Assembly (NCBI GenBank): GCA_029204225.1
Contig: CM055111.1
Span: forward strand, 13,020,697-13,084,696
DNA: 64,000 nt
Direction: 5' to 3'
Source: Diphasiastrum complanatum
Lineage: Eukaryota > Streptophyta > Lycopodiopsida > Lycopodiales > Lycopodiaceae
Shown one piece after another: positions 48,781 through 61,600 of the stretch. Position 1 is the first letter of the stretch; each line of letters opens with the position of its first letter. The position numbers and the translations under genes were made by a program. Below the pieces are notes generated by a model, which saw nothing but the letters and a program-made list of their open reading frames with translations, had not been told where the DNA came from and made no database searches.

Positions 48781-50644
48781 GGCAAGTCTAGACTACACAC
48801 ATAGACCTCAAATGAGCCCACCTAATTTCACATGGCTAATAGGGTGGTTCTATTCTTAGCGATCTAAATACGAAGTGCTGCCATTGGTCCACCAACCGAG
48901 GTAAATTGACGAGCCTTCCCAACTCTATGATGGTGTATAGTATGATGGTTCCATGGTAGTGATGTGCGCGTGAAAAATATCGTGCCACTTTTGCGAGTGA
49001 ACGTGGTGTTAAGATAATCAAAAAATTTCATTTGCACAAGCCCTAACAATTGGTTTCCTCGCTCTCGCGAGCAACGTACACCAATTCCCTCACATGTGTG
49101 AACAACGCAAGATCCAAGAGCTTTGCATATATGAAGCAATCAAGTTTGATTTGGTTATTGGATAAATGGGCGACATGGCAATTGTTCAAACTGTAAAACT
49201 CCAGAGCAATTGAACAACCTATCACAACATGTCGATTGGCCACTTACAAGACATTCGCTAAGGCAGTTGTTACAACTAGTTTCTTAATTGTGCCTTGAAG
49301 ATACGAGGGGCCTTTTCCCCTTTCCTAATTTTCGCTATGTCAGGTGAGGTTGAGGTGGCAAGGGCCATTTGTCACGGAGAAGCAAATAAAGATGATTATT
49401 CGTACAAGGCCTCACTATTCGGCATGCCAGTGGCATCTTAAATTCAATAAGCCAATTAGAAGAGCCATTTTCAAACTCAACCAATCAAATGGAGGAGACA
49501 TAAATTGTGGACAAATAGTCATGCAAACAGAGGAGAGTAAGCATAAGACTCGGTCTAAATGAAGATATCATTATTCCACATTATATCCCCTTTTTATCTA
49601 CCGATGAACAACCAAAAATTCTCTAAGGCTACACTTGCAGATCACTTACATTTGTCAAAAAATTCAAAACCAAGAACTAGCTTCAAAATGGCCACCACCC
49701 CACTCTACTAGAGTTAAGAATGGAGACACTTCATGCAAACATGCAATAATGTCATACAAAACAAGCAAAACTAGTACGAAAATGATGTTCTTTCATACGG
49801 CCATTATGTGTATGCAAGGAAAAGCGTTCAAATGATAACCAACAAAAATGTAAGTGAATCAAGGAATTGTGGAGAGCCACAAAGGTCCTACCTTAATATA
49901 GATAAAATACATGGATGTAAGTCATTCATTCCGACATGCAGAAAATTATAATTTTGTTTCTAGTTTGTCCAAATATGATATAGTTGGCAATTATGTATAG
50001 ATATCAATAATTATTGAGTAGTTCCTTCATGTCATGTTTGTTGAAGACCATTTGCTATTGTGCATTATCATATGTTGGTAACAACCTAGCTCATGGCACA
50101 TTTTCCATAGAAGCAATAATTTATGTTGATCTTAGTACAATGTTCAGCTTACTCTTGTACACATGTCACAGAGATAGCCTCATGCATGGTAGTTTTAATT
50201 GGTACCCGCCTTGTGCACAAGTGGGCATTACATTTGGAGCTTATCTTAGTGATTGTCCTTGTACCTTATATTTCATTGGACACATATAGCAAGTAGATCA
50301 CATCTTTTAGTATAATACTTTTCTAATTTTTGTGTGAAAATAGCTTTTTCATTGTAATTGTGTAGAGCATATCATAATACTCCCTAGTGTGCAATATATT
50401 CCTCATATGAAAATTGGAAGATATCTTGTTATGTAGCATATTTGTGTGCGAGCACACACACAACACAAAAAAGATAAATTTTCAAAAATGGCAGTTTGGT
50501 AATAATTGCCAATTTTAAAATATTAAGGACAATTTTGGAATAACTTCCTATTTATAACTTGACTAAAAAGTTGTCGAAGACACCATTTGTCAATTTCGCA
50601 TTGAATTTTTCATTTTTGTAGTCATTTTTGAGATATGGACTCAT
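48781..50644. other. Gene-free stretch, upstream of the candidate promoter
   Basis: No coding similarity or known repeat recognised. It would contain the upstream regulatory region if the promoter is real. Confidence 0.4.
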
Positions 50645-51135
50645 CTAAGTGTAATAATGGAAACTCTAAGCGAGAGCGCCCTCAATGAGTCAAGCAAATT
50701 GGAAGGAGCTGGCACATATGCAGTTTGGAAATTCAAACTGAATAACTTTTTGATGGAAAAGGAGCTATGGGAGATCATGACAGGTGAAGAAACGAGGCCA
50801 GTAATTGAAGAAGATCAGCGGGCCTTTGACAAGAGAAAACGGAAAGCACAAAATGTCATCAACTTATCAGTCAAAGATTTGAAGGAAAAATTTGTGAAGG
50901 CTGCATTTTGGGAAAACAACACATAGAGAGATTTCCCAAAAGTGGAGCAAGGGGAGCCAGTGGAATCTTTGATCTTGTCCACAGTAATCTATGTGGACCA
51001 ATGCAGACTATGTCTCTTAGTGGCTGCTATTATTGTATTATCTTCATTGATGACTATAGCAGATGTATTTGGATTTATTTCATAAGCAAGAAATTAGATA
51101 CTTTTGCTAAGTTCAGAGAATTCAAGGCATTCAAA
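50645..51135 (+). pseudogene. Copia remnant: gag N-terminus fused to integrase start
   Basis: The frame 50657-50926 reads KLEGAGTYAVWKFKLNNFLM, EKELWEIMTGEE and KAQNVINLSVKD, a UBN2-type gag. A deletion then joins to FGKQHIERFPKSGA (end of the pre-integrase zinc finger), LVHSNLCGPMQT and IFIDDYSRCIWIYF, the first two integrase catalytic positions. It ends at about 51135, with no LTR seen. Confidence 0.85.
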
Positions 51136-51430
51136 TAGGTCAAATGAGGGAATGGAGCTCAAAAGGGAGATTCCATAGGAGTGACAGGACATGCTTTTCA
51201 AATAGGAGCAAATCTAGAAGCAGAAGACAAAGGTGTGGAGATAGACACAAGAGTTGAAGGTGGATCAAGAGCAGTAGGCATGGAGGTAGATGGAGCAACG
51301 GTAGGCTGCACACCAATGACAGATGGAGCGAAAACGACAGAGGGAGTAGTGGTCTACTGTGCTTCAGCGATAGAATGGGAGGGAGAGGGGGGGGGGGGGG
51401 GGGGTGTGAGCTCCTCCCCTTACTAGCTGG
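51136..51430 (-). pseudogene. LINE ORF1 N-terminal fragment with an expanded G run
   Basis: Nearly the exact reverse complement of 44585-44875 (start of ORF1 in unit B2), including tcaaatgagggaatggagctc and ggagtgacaggacatgc. The plus-strand frame at 51181-51426 is therefore an antisense shadow. A run of 18 Gs at 51387-51404 replaces the six Cs (read on the other strand) in the 44600 copy. Confidence 0.8.
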
Positions 51431-52435
51431 ATGGGAAATAGATGATCAACTTTAGTTTTTCATTGTACCATCCTCTAATTTTTTGTCATGATGTGAAAAT
51501 ATGCAAATACCAACTTAGAGGTCAAATTGGAGTACATTTAAATAGTTTGACCAAGGTTCAAAGTCTAAGAGCACATGTGTGAAAATCAAGTGGAGGGCAC
51601 CAAGTTGGTCCAAATGGCAATGTTTTATGTACATACTTCATAAGACTATGTGGTAATTGTCAAGAATGTTAATCTAGACCATTACTTTGATGGACGGTGG
51701 AGATCTAGACCCTTGTAATTTACAATCTATTATAGCTATAAAGAGGCCAAGATTCATCCATTATGCATCTCTCACTTTTAGTGATGAATTAGAGAGAAGG
51801 AATCACACTACATCAAGTGCAAATTATTAACAGATTTGATTTTTGATCATTACAAGGTCTCGATGGACTCAAGAGGGTAGCAAAGAGTTGTTTGTATATC
51901 ATTTTTATCCTTTCTTCTTCAAGTTTGATAAAAATCGTGTTTTTATGGTTGCTTGATTGTGATGACATTGTTTTTATTCTACATAGTCAGATGGAGTGGG
52001 TTTTGACAATCTACGAGTAAATTTTTTGCGAGTTTTACGAGTTTCATTCTACCCATGGTTCATCGATTATGTAGCACATGGCATGCCATGTATTATTAAC
52101 TTCATTTTATCTATAACCACAAGAAGATGCTATCTAGATGCACAATTTTCAATGTATTTCAATGTAAGACAACTTTGAAAGTGACATTGTTTGTCTCCAC
52201 TCTTTACTACTAAGAAAACTCTCAATGTCTCTTGATAGGTATTATGGCAATCTCTAGCACGTCTTAAAAAGTTCACTTTTTTGCTATATATTAAAATTGG
52301 CTTTTCACTTGATGTAAAACATATTATATAGTATATGTGATAATGGGAGTACCAAATTGTGCTCTATGTGACAATTCAGGTATCAAACCATCATTGTCAT
52401 GAACAATATCTAATTTCAAGGTATTCCATCATATT
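51431..52435. other. Gene-free stretch
   Basis: AT-rich sequence with no recognisable gene, repeat or motif. Confidence 0.45.
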
Positions 52436-52532
52436 TTAAGCGCAACTACCGATAAGAAGTAAGCGCAATAGCAATCTCTAATCAACTCGAAAGAAGTGAG
52501 CTAGAATGTTCAGGAGTGTCCAAGCTCGCAGG

Positions 52533-52535
<3 letters not shown>

Positions 52536-52610
<75 letters not shown>
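52536..52610. repeat. (GA)n microsatellite
   Basis: About 37 GA units, inside or at the edge of the 3' LTR region. No LINE hairpin flanks it on either strand. Confidence 0.95.
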
Positions 52611-52612
<2 letters not shown>

Positions 52613-53120
52613 AACTATTCAATACTTGCTGACCTCTTGATCGTATCAATGCTGTAAGATCAACACACACAAATGTAGAAATATGAGCAGCTATTTATAC
52701 TAAGCAAATGCGGCAATGTCCACTAGTAGGATAGCTAATTAGGTCGTCAAATGCACCATCTAGTTGGCTGTGATGCGCTGGCATCCATCTAGATAGTCTT
52801 CTTGGAAATTTACTTGCTAAATAGTTAGAGCAAGTTTGTAGCCTTTAAGACAAACAATAGATTGTCTTGCGAAAAATGCGAAAAACGTGAAGGTCTTCGC
52901 TAAAGTCATTTTCTTAACATGTGAGGCATTTGACATTTTCCGAAAAAGCCGAAGTGAGAAAAAATCCCGAAAGGTGAAAATTTTGAAAATGTCGACACTG
53001 TAAACAATTTCTGAGTAGTTATGTAGACTGTGTAAAAACACGAGGAAATTTGCAAGTCTGGATAAAGTTGGACAAAGATTAAAATGTCGATTAGTCGATT
53101 AGTAGGAGAATAATCCAATA
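52611..53120 (-). repeat. 3' LTR (right part) of the minus-strand copia
   Basis: Starts TATTGGATTATTC at 53120 directly after the polypurine tract. It has several gcgaaaa / cgaaaa repeats near 52865-52980. Only part aligns with the 5' LTR, so it has diverged or has gained an insert. Confidence 0.6.
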
Positions 53121-53198
53121 CTCCCCCTTAAGCTGAATCCATAAATGCCTTGACCTTTAAACTTAGTTCTACAAAGAACTTTCTGTGTGCATCCAAGC

Positions 53199-53489
53199 TT
53201 AATGCTTTAGTAAAAATATATGTTGTCGTATCTTGCGTTCGACAGTACTGCAATCTGACCTCTTTGTCGAGAACTTTGCTTCTGACATAGTAATACTTGA
53301 GTCCAATGTGCTAGAATGAAATCTAGGTTTGGCTGACAAGGCAATGGCACTTTGATTATAACAAAATAGTAATGTTGGAGCATATTGATTCAGACTGATA
53401 TCTAAAAGTAAGTTGCTCAACCAAATCGCTTCTGTTGTAGCTTGTGAGGCTGCGTTATACTCTAATTCTGTAGAAGACAAAGCTATCAA
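53199..53489 (-). pseudogene. Copia RNase H C-terminal part
   Basis: IALSSTELEYNAASQATTEA, IWLSNLLLDIS and LLFCYNQSAIALSAKPRFHS, the usual RNase H end. A shift after FHSS destroys the last part (the KHIEIxxHFxR box). Confidence 0.88.
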
Positions 53490-53507
53490 AGATTACTTGC
53501 GACTGTT

Positions 53508-54660
53508 TCAGGAAATAGGACCATTGTTGAGAAAGAATGTAAATCCAAAAGTGGATTTACGAGTGTCTACATCTCCTGCCCAACTTGCATCTGTGAAACC
53601 AATGAGTAAATTGAGTTTGTCGTTGTCGACTGCTCCATAACAAATGCAAAAGTCCATAGTAGCTCGAAGATATCTCATGACTCTAATAAGAGCCTTCCAA
53701 TGTGTCATACCAGGGTTAGTCATAAACTGACTTAGGGAGCTGACTGCAAAAGCTGAGTCTGGCCTGGTACAGATCATTGTGTACATAAGAGATTCTATTA
53801 TCGAATGATAAGGATACTCACACATCTGCTCCTTCTCTTCGATTGTCTGGGGACATTGGTCCTTTGACAATTTGAGACCTGGTTCCATTGGTGAGAGAGC
53901 TATCTTGCAATAATATATGACTAGAATATTGTAGATGTACTTTTGTTGAGTAATGTAGATCAACTTTTGATTTCTATCTCTGTGGATTTAAATACCAAGG
54001 CAAAAATGAGCTTTGTCCAGATCGGTCATGTCGAATTCAGAAGATAGTATTGTCTTGTCTTCTTTTATTAGATCGATACTGTTGCTGAAAAGCAATGTGT
54101 CATCCACGTACCAAGTGAAAATAATAAAAGATTGTTGCACCGTCTTGAAGTAGACATTCAAATCTGAAGAGCTAGGTGTGTAGCCATGATCAATAAGAAA
54201 AATATTAATCCTTTGAAACCATGCTCGACCAGATTGCTTCAAGCCATTAAGTGCCTTATGGAGTTTGCATACATAATTGTGCTTACCTTCGATAATATAA
54301 CCTTCGAGTTGCACCATATAAATGTCTTCTTCGATAACTCCATTGAGATATGTTGTCTATACATCCAATTGATGTATTTACAAATCTACTATAGCGGCAA
54401 ATGATAATAAAAGTCGAATAAAAGAATGCTTGACTACTGGACCGAAGGTCTCAATGTAATCGACATTGTATACCTGAGAAAATCCTCTGGCGACAAGTCG
54501 AGCTTTTCTTCTGTTGATGCTTCCATCTACTTTGTACTTGACTTTGAATATCCATTTGCAATCAACTATGTTTTTGCTAGCAAATAACTCGACAATCGTC
54601 CATGTGTGGTTCTTGATAAGAGATGAATTCTCTTTATCCATAACTTCTTTCAAAAGATCG
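53508..54660 (-). pseudogene. Copia reverse transcriptase and start of RNase H
   Basis: From the right: NHTWTIVELFASKNIVDCKW, KARLVARGFSQVYNVDYIET, VQLEGYIIEGKHNYVCKLHK, the catalytic FTWYVDDTLLFSN (near 54090), SSEFDMTDLDKAHFCLGI, then LMYTMICTRPDSAFAVSSLS and TDASWAGDVDTRKSTFGFT. Three breaks (about 54370, 53985 and 53500) separate the frames. Confidence 0.92.
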
Positions 54661-54803
54661 AAATCGGGCTAATTGAGTGCCTCTTTGACAGTCGTCGGTT
54701 CGTGAACAAGATAGGTTGTAGACTCGTCGATATACCTAATAGGTGGTCTTCTAGATCCTGATGATCTTTTGGAAAATAGAGGAAGTTGATCATTTTCATC
54801 ATA

Positions 54804-55500
54804 CTATAGTTGTTGAATTGCAACATCATCATCTTTGGATTCATCGTCGTTGATATGTTGTTCGTCGAAAGTGGATGAGTTTGGACCTTCAATAGGAATA
54901 GTTGACTGAGAAACCTCGAAGTTCAATATGTCGGATGAAACCAAAGAGTCGGCTATATGGGTGTTGTCTTTTCCCTTGAGGTCGATAAATTGATCTTCGA
55001 TGAAGATGACATCCCGGCTAGTGAATATCTTCAACTCGATGGGATCAAACAATTTGTAGGCTTGATCTGAAGTAGTGTAGCTGATGAAAATGCATTTGAT
55101 ACTATGTAAGTCGAGCTTCTTCCTGAGATCATGAGGAATCTGCACACAAGTAGTACATCCAAAAACTCGTACGTTTGATAGAGAAGGTTTGGTACCTGTC
55201 CAAACTTCGAATGGTGTTTTGTGTGAGGGACCTTTAGTAGGACATCTGTTCTGAATATAGGTTGTTATTGAAACAGCTTCAGTCCAGAAGGACTTCGAAA
55301 GTGTCACATGTGATAACATGCACTTTGCCGATTTGACTAAGGGTTCCGACCGTTTGACTGAGACGAATGGGAGGTAATGTATTGTTGCTCAATGTCGTTG
55401 TTAAGGTAGTACTCCTTGAATTCGGTGGAGATATATTCTTTCTCGGTGTCGGACCTAAGTGCTTTGATTCGTTTGCCAGTTTGATTTTCTACATGCCATT
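54804..55500 (-). pseudogene. Copia integrase (C-terminal two thirds)
   Basis: KRIKALRSDTEKEYISTEFK (about 55430) carries the second catalytic aspartate of the D,D,E triad. After a small deletion, SFWTEAVSITTYIQNRCPTK, KTPFEVWTGTKPSLSNVRVF and CIFISYTTSDQAYKLFDP follow. The first aspartate and zinc finger are lost at the junction with the 5' LTR. Confidence 0.88.
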
Positions 55501-55519
55501 TTTTTTTGGGTGGTCTCTG

Positions 55520-56052
55520 TTGGAAAGAGGTGTGTAAAAGATAGGTTGAAAAGAATCGAATAAAAAAAATTTGAACGACAAGAAAGAAAACTTATCGTGC
55601 GCAACGGAATAAACTATCTTTCTCATTCTCTATGCATAACTACGCCTATCAATTTCGAACAAAACAATAGTGATAGAAATCACGTTCGATCTTATGGTAA
55701 CTAACTTTGAAGTCATTAGTACTACAATGATTACGTAGCCAAAGATTTAGCATTGAATTATTAGACAAATAATAAGTCGCGAAAAATTACATAAATGAAA
55801 ACATTCCGAGACGATCCTGAACGCAATAAAAAGATAGTATTGATTCAGTATGAAACAAAATAGATGTATGTAAATGAGTACAACAAGTTTTGCGGATCAA
55901 AGTCGTGTACTCTAAGCTATTTTTGAGCAACTAAATAAAAGTCTTGATTAAGTGCAACTACTGATAAAAAAGTAAGCGTAATAGCTGTAGAAAAGGTTCT
56001 GCGAATTCTTCCTTAGAGAATGCGATTAGAGGTTGAATAAATCACACCAATA
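55520..56052 (-). repeat. 5' LTR of the minus-strand copia
   Basis: Its inner end (ttggaaagaggtgtgtaaaa) matches the LTR at 63509, over at least 270 bp. Its outer end is placed at ccaata (56052), matching the 3' LTR start. Confidence 0.7.
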
Positions 56053-56502
56053 TCAACGTTTTTAATCATGCCTGAATCTGATCTATGTACTAATAGAGTA
56101 GTTCTATTATGATTAAATTATGCATGCGAAAATATGGGTGTGAAAATTGGAAATATATGCATGAATATGATAGACAATTAGATAATCAGATAAACGACTG
56201 AAACTTTGATCTGAAAACAAATTTTATAATTCTGAGTCTGAATCAATATACATTTTTTTTGCTGCCTTGTGGTATCTCTTTTACGAAGAGTATGTAAGTG
56301 TGCAAGGGCATAAGTAAATAAGTCAATCCAAGTCTAAGTCTGAGCTTGAATGCAGGTGAGCTTATTCTCCTCAATTCGATGTGTAATGTGTGTAGATCAC
56401 TATAGGGAACATTACGAACTAACTAATTATTGTAATGTTTAATAGTAAATTTTGCTATTTAGTTTTGTTAGGTTTAAAAATACGCACACATGCACGTGCG
56501 CG

Positions 56503-56550
<48 letters not shown>

Positions 56551-57339
56551 ACTAATCAAGAAATTCTCTCATGATTTACTTGCTTGTTTCGGTCACTATG
56601 ATCACAATGAGCAAATTGTCTTGAGTTTTTTTTATCAGACTTCGTACAACACTCTTAATGTTAACAATTAAAACATTCATGGGAATAGTCTTTTAATCCC
56701 CTCAATATAGTTGTCACTACTAATGAATATGAAGAGTTGAAGTGCCATGAAATGATCATGAATTTACTACTCGTTGATGTTTAACGTTCATTAATGAGGT
56801 TTCCTTTGAAGTGTACTGCTTTTTGTTTAAACCTTTGGTTACACTTCAACTATTTCTAATATAAATAGTACGATGGGTTTAGTTATATGACTTGGATTAG
56901 ACATGTCTATTAAAGTCTATATACTTATTTGTGGATGGTAATGCCTTGACAATTTGAAATTGATAGTGCAATAAATATTTTCCTAGGTTGTTACTTAGGA
57001 TAAGGGATGGTATCCCGATATTAAGCATTCTGAAAAGGGTAATGGCATATAGTTTTTAGCTCTACTTAAAAACTAGTCTGGATGTATTTGTCTACTTTAG
57101 TCGTACTTATGTAATTGTTGACTTTCAAGTACTGATTATACATTGTTAACCTTTAAATTTAGTAACTCGAAGTAGAGATGAAACAATGTCCAATTTTTTA
57201 CTCATGATATGGACAAAATTAGAGTCACCTAACTTGGCAATGACTACTTGTTGCGACATGGATAACAACTATGAATATGTGTAGACACCTATAGTTCTCA
57301 CAATAATGTCCTATTATAAGTGCACATGTATTTATATTG
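56053..57339. other. Gene-free stretch with a CA microsatellite
   Basis: AT-rich DNA without recognisable genes. (CA)n lies at about 56505-56550, preceded by gcacgtgcgcgcc. Confidence 0.5.
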
Positions 57340-58136
57340 TTACAGGATAAGTCCTTTGGCCTTTTTCCTTCTGTAACAGAATCCAATTCGTTTTGACGGT
57401 TGATATTCAACAATGCTCTGGTTTCTAGGGTCAAATAAATTCTGTTTGCGAATATTGCGCGATAGTCTGTCCCTTCATTTCAGCTTCGTATTTTACGAAT
57501 TGTTCGTGACACCTGTCTCTTCACGACATTTTCGTCATTCACGAATTGTTTGCGACAGATGACAATTCTTGAGCTTGAAGGAAGCTAGAATATTTCGCAA
57601 ACTATTTGAGATAGTTTTGCGACAGGTGAGCTTGAAGAACAGTCCAGAAGATTTTGCGAATTGTTCGCGACAATTTCGCTACATCTGAGGCTTGAACAAG
57701 AAACAAAAAAAATTTCGCAACAAGATTTTGTTCGCGAATCTTTTGAGCTTCAACAAGAAAGCCACGAGCTTCCACAAGACACTGTTTCTTTTTTGAGTTG
57801 GTCACGAACAGAAAAAGTTTCGAGTTCGTGTTCCTTTCTTTCTCATCCTTTGTTAAGTAAACTGCGCACTTTGTTGGTAGAATCAATACTATTCTTTATT
57901 GTGTTCAGCTTCATCTCAGAATGTATGCGTTTTCTGGAGTTCTTCGTGACTAATTATTCGTCTGATAATTTTTATGCTTAATTGTTGGGCTACGTAATCA
58001 CTGTAGTACTAGCAATTTCAAAGTTAGTTACTATAAGTTCAAACGTGATTTCTATCACTATTGTCTTGTTTGAAATTGATAGGCGTAGTCATGCATTGGA
58101 AAGATGAAGATAGTTTCTGCAAACCACATTCCGACA
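57340..58136 (+). repeat. Probable LTR (3' part) of a plus-strand copia relative, with repeated motifs
   Basis: The segment ends at a primer-binding site (58137). Its last part (ttagttactataagttcaaa, gtgatttctatcactattgt) is the reverse complement of the minus-strand copia LTR inner region at 55640-55740. The left border is not resolved. Between about 57470 and 57740 the motif tgcgaattgttcgcgacA and variants recur at least six times. Confidence 0.55.
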
Positions 58137-58148
58137 TGGTATCAGAAC
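58137..58148 (+). other. Primer-binding site of the plus-strand copia
   Basis: TGGTATCAGAAC after ccgaca, followed by a leader with several further gatatcagag-like segments. Confidence 0.65.
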
Positions 58149-58342
58149 TATTTCACTACTTCTTTATCTAATTTCAATATGATATCAGAGCGAAAGCTCT
58201 AATACTTGATATCTTTCGCGATATCAAATTGATATCATACTCTTCAGCTCTTTTCAGCCTTTCAGTATCAGAGAGTTGATTTCCTATTGTCGGCATTGCT
58301 GCATCTTAGCGTCATCGATATAATCGACAGACTAAGTTCCAG

Positions 58343-58680
58343 ATGGATTCTTAAAGTAAAGCTAGTCTTATCACAGACAAGCTGAATGGATCCAATTATT
58401 ATATGTGGAAATTTAAGACGAAGACCTTGCTAATCACCAGCGAATCATGGGATGTTGTTATAGGTATAGAAGTAAAACTTGAAGACGACGACTCAAAGTG
58501 AAAGTTGAAGGACTGTAAAGCTTTCACGCTTATTATTCTCAATATACCAAATACACAGATTGGACACATAGCTGAAGCTAAAATGTCAAGAGACGTTTGG
58601 GACATTTTGAACTCACTATATGACGTGAGGGACATGACTACTAAGTTACATCTACGAAGAAAATTTTTTACATTCAGACC
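58343..58680 (+). pseudogene. Copia gag N-terminus
   Basis: ATG at 58343, then a TAA at codon 4 (MDS-stop-SKASLITDKLNGSNYYMW), KFKTKTLLITSESWDVVIG, KDCKAFTLIILNIPNTQIGH and AKMSRDVWDILNSLYD. It is a UBN2-type gag, broken by early stops and cut at about 58680 where unrelated sequence begins. Confidence 0.8.
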
Positions 58681-61600
58681 AAGGCCTGCCCATAACTGGT
58701 ATCCTGTCGTACCAACATTTGTGCCACCTGTAGATCCGCTGCTATACCACTGGTCACCAAATCAGGACCTCAACCATGGCCTGCACTTGTAACCAAGATG
58801 CCCTCATGTCTAAGCATGTCACATAGATGTCCTCATACATCATCCAAGATCAACCATCTCGAATCAATGAGCGCTCCAAGCCTCATCCCTGATGTATCTC
58901 CCAAACAAAGCTATGCTCCAAGACGCTTTGCCCCGACATCCTGTCCAATAAGCCCTGAAAGCTGATCCCCATCCATTCCCCATGCTCCAAACACAAGAGT
59001 ATACTAAGGACTCAATGAATGAATGTACACAAACCTCACCATAGGCTATATCTGAGTAGCTCGCCTATCTCCCAGAGATATTGATGATAGTCTATCTCTC
59101 CTACATCTCATGTAGGCTCAACTTCCCATGCTTGACATTGCCAACTCTGATTTGACCAGTATATAGGCCTCCTACCAAGGAGCCTATCTCACCAACACTG
59201 TATCCATCATAGCGTCCAAGCCAAAGCAAATGCAAACTAGATCCACTATCGTGATGAATAACTCACCTACGATCCATAATATATCAGGTAGGATAGCTCC
59301 AGAACCTTGTACCATCATGTACCATCTGATCACCAAGTATCCATAACCTGTTGATAGCTCCCCAAGAATCTGTCCAGTGCAACTAGGCTCCAACTGGATT
59401 TAACCAAAAGCTGCAAATAATGAAGGATAAAATCAACATGTGATGCCAACCTGGAGATCATTGTGCATATAACCATGCAGCTCACCTGATCACTCGCCAA
59501 AGTATCAACTGTCACTCCTTGAGCAACCATCTCCATCTATGTTGGCTCACAACCATGGGCATGTTGGATCCACATCACCCCATAATGCAATCCATGCCCT
59601 CAGAATATATACCACACTGGGTACACTCCATGCCACCTACTTCCAAGTAGGCTTGACTCGTCCCTAGGTCACCACATGATGCACCAGCTGAAGAACATCG
59701 TCCATACATCAAATGACATATCATACCTGAGCAACTGAAGCATCTCCCTAAGTGCCACCCCAATGGACTCGTCATCCACATACTATGCTCACCTGATTTC
59801 TCTGATCCTGGTCACCATCCTGCTAGACAAGCCGAACTCCCAAGCATCACCTGCTCCACCTGGCTCCTAGCATCTGCTCGCTCTCCCTGGCTATGTGCCA
59901 CCCAACACCATGGCCTAAGTCGTCACTCATGGGATTCCGAGACTGTTGTCTCCCTGATCGTACTGAGGTATATGGCTCTAAGTGACTTCCTCTAGGCTTC
60001 CCCATGATCTCACCACCTGAGAATCTGCATCATGGAAATTTCAACACCTGTGCCAAGACTAGACTCCTACAAATATAGCCAAATGCATGAAAGCTATAGG
60101 TAGCTTATCCACGCCCATGATGGTAGATGTCTCCCCATTGATGCCAATGTCCAAAATTGGCCCCATGCTATAATGCTAACCTGTACTTCCAACACATGTG
60201 CCAAGCCTAGACTCCTGCAAATATAGCCAAATGCATGAAAGCTATAGGTAGCTTATCCACACCCATGATGGTAGATGTCTCCCCATTGATGCCAATGTCC
60301 AAAACTGGCCCCATGCTATAGTGCTAACCTGTACTCCCAAAAACTGGCCCCATGCTGTAATGAGCACACCATGAAGTCCTCGCCATCAGTGTCCGCTCTA
60401 GTAGATCGCTAGCCAAAAACTCATCATGGTGCTTGCCCTCCGATCACACCCCGTGTGATCTCCATCAACTCTCCAACCTAGAGCTGGCTCTAACAGCTTC
60501 ACGCTTTGCCCATTTGCATTTGCAGCATCCTGATTCCATCATGAATTCCACCTATAAGTCTTATCCATGCCAATGACTCAAGTCCAATATGAAATAGCTG
60601 CCCCCTGATGATCATCCCATGTCATCCTACAGTGCTATCCATACCAGGTATCTCAATGCCATCCCCGATCACAAAGATCTGAGCATCTATCCTATAGTGC
60701 CCACCTGTATTCTCCCAAACTAGCTCAAAGCTACTCCTGTGAATGGTTCCAAACCACTCCTTGAGAATACACAGATGTAAACTCCAAAGCCACCATCAAG
60801 GCCCTCACATGACTGTGCATGCCAATATCCCTCCAAGTGAACTTGTGAGATCTTCATGGCCCAAACCAAATGATCTGCACTCAATCATAACTGGAATCTG
60901 CATCCTTGCTGCAATCATGATATGGCAAATTGACTTGACTTACCCAGAATAGGTCAAAATTGTCGCCAATGATGAGTAGTCACACCGCTAAACTGCACTT
61001 CCGTCGTCAATACTAGCTTTCTCCACACAATTTTGCTACCATTCGCCCCCATACTGCATTTACTGCTTCCAAACACCCTGTTACCCTATCAAATGTAAGC
61101 AAAAATGATTTTGAAGTGATAATGCCTCATTGTACCACCTTGTCACAGTTTTCATCAGCCAAAATTTGTCCCAAATTTGGCCCTACGGTATCCAGATAGT
61201 AAATGTAGCCCATCACTAGGTCACTCGCACTCCGTTCGATAGAATGGTGACGAAAACACTCCAAAACGCATTTCTCCCTGCTTTGTGACGTTTCTTTGTC
61301 CGCTAGCTCTGAGCAGCCAGTATCAGGGGTCATTTTGGCCCAAGGATGGCCAAAATAGGTGCCTTCTAGCCAAAGATAGGCCCAACCAATATGCCTTGCA
61401 AAATTGAACTAATTCTTCATAATGAAGATTTTTAATGAAGTGAAGTCCATTCTGGACTTCGGATACCTTCAATGTCTTTCTCATTAAAATTTTTTAATGA
61501 AGAAACTTCATTCTAGCCCTTCATGGCCCTTTGAGTCCACTTCACCCATATCCAATGGAGCTGCCCTTTTCTATGGCCCAGATCGCTCCTCTCTCAACGC

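Larger units (their letters stand above)
52436..56052 (-). mobile_element. Ty1/copia element on the minus strand with TATTGG/CCAATA LTR ends
   Basis: Read from the right: 5' LTR (56052-55520), a deletion that removed primer-binding site, gag and protease, then integrase (from ~55500), RT, RNase H, polypurine tract (cttaagggggag, 53132-53121) and 3' LTR from 53120 leftwards. The LTR begins TATTGGATTATTC here and TATTGGTGTGATTTATTC at 56052, and the related LTR at 63509 ends CCAATA. The left border near 52436 is estimated from similarity (taagcgcaactaccgataa ~ taagtgcaactactgataa at 55955). Confidence 0.8.

Noticed and set aside
48573-48821. Minus-strand ORF with a proline run
   Set aside because: It spans the TATA box and (CTC)n leader; the proline run is a simple repeat. 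I read it as a 5' UTR exon.
52536-52610. Another (CT)n LINE tail on the minus strand
   Set aside because: No hairpin or terminal block on either side; it lies in a copia LTR region, so it is listed only as a microsatellite.
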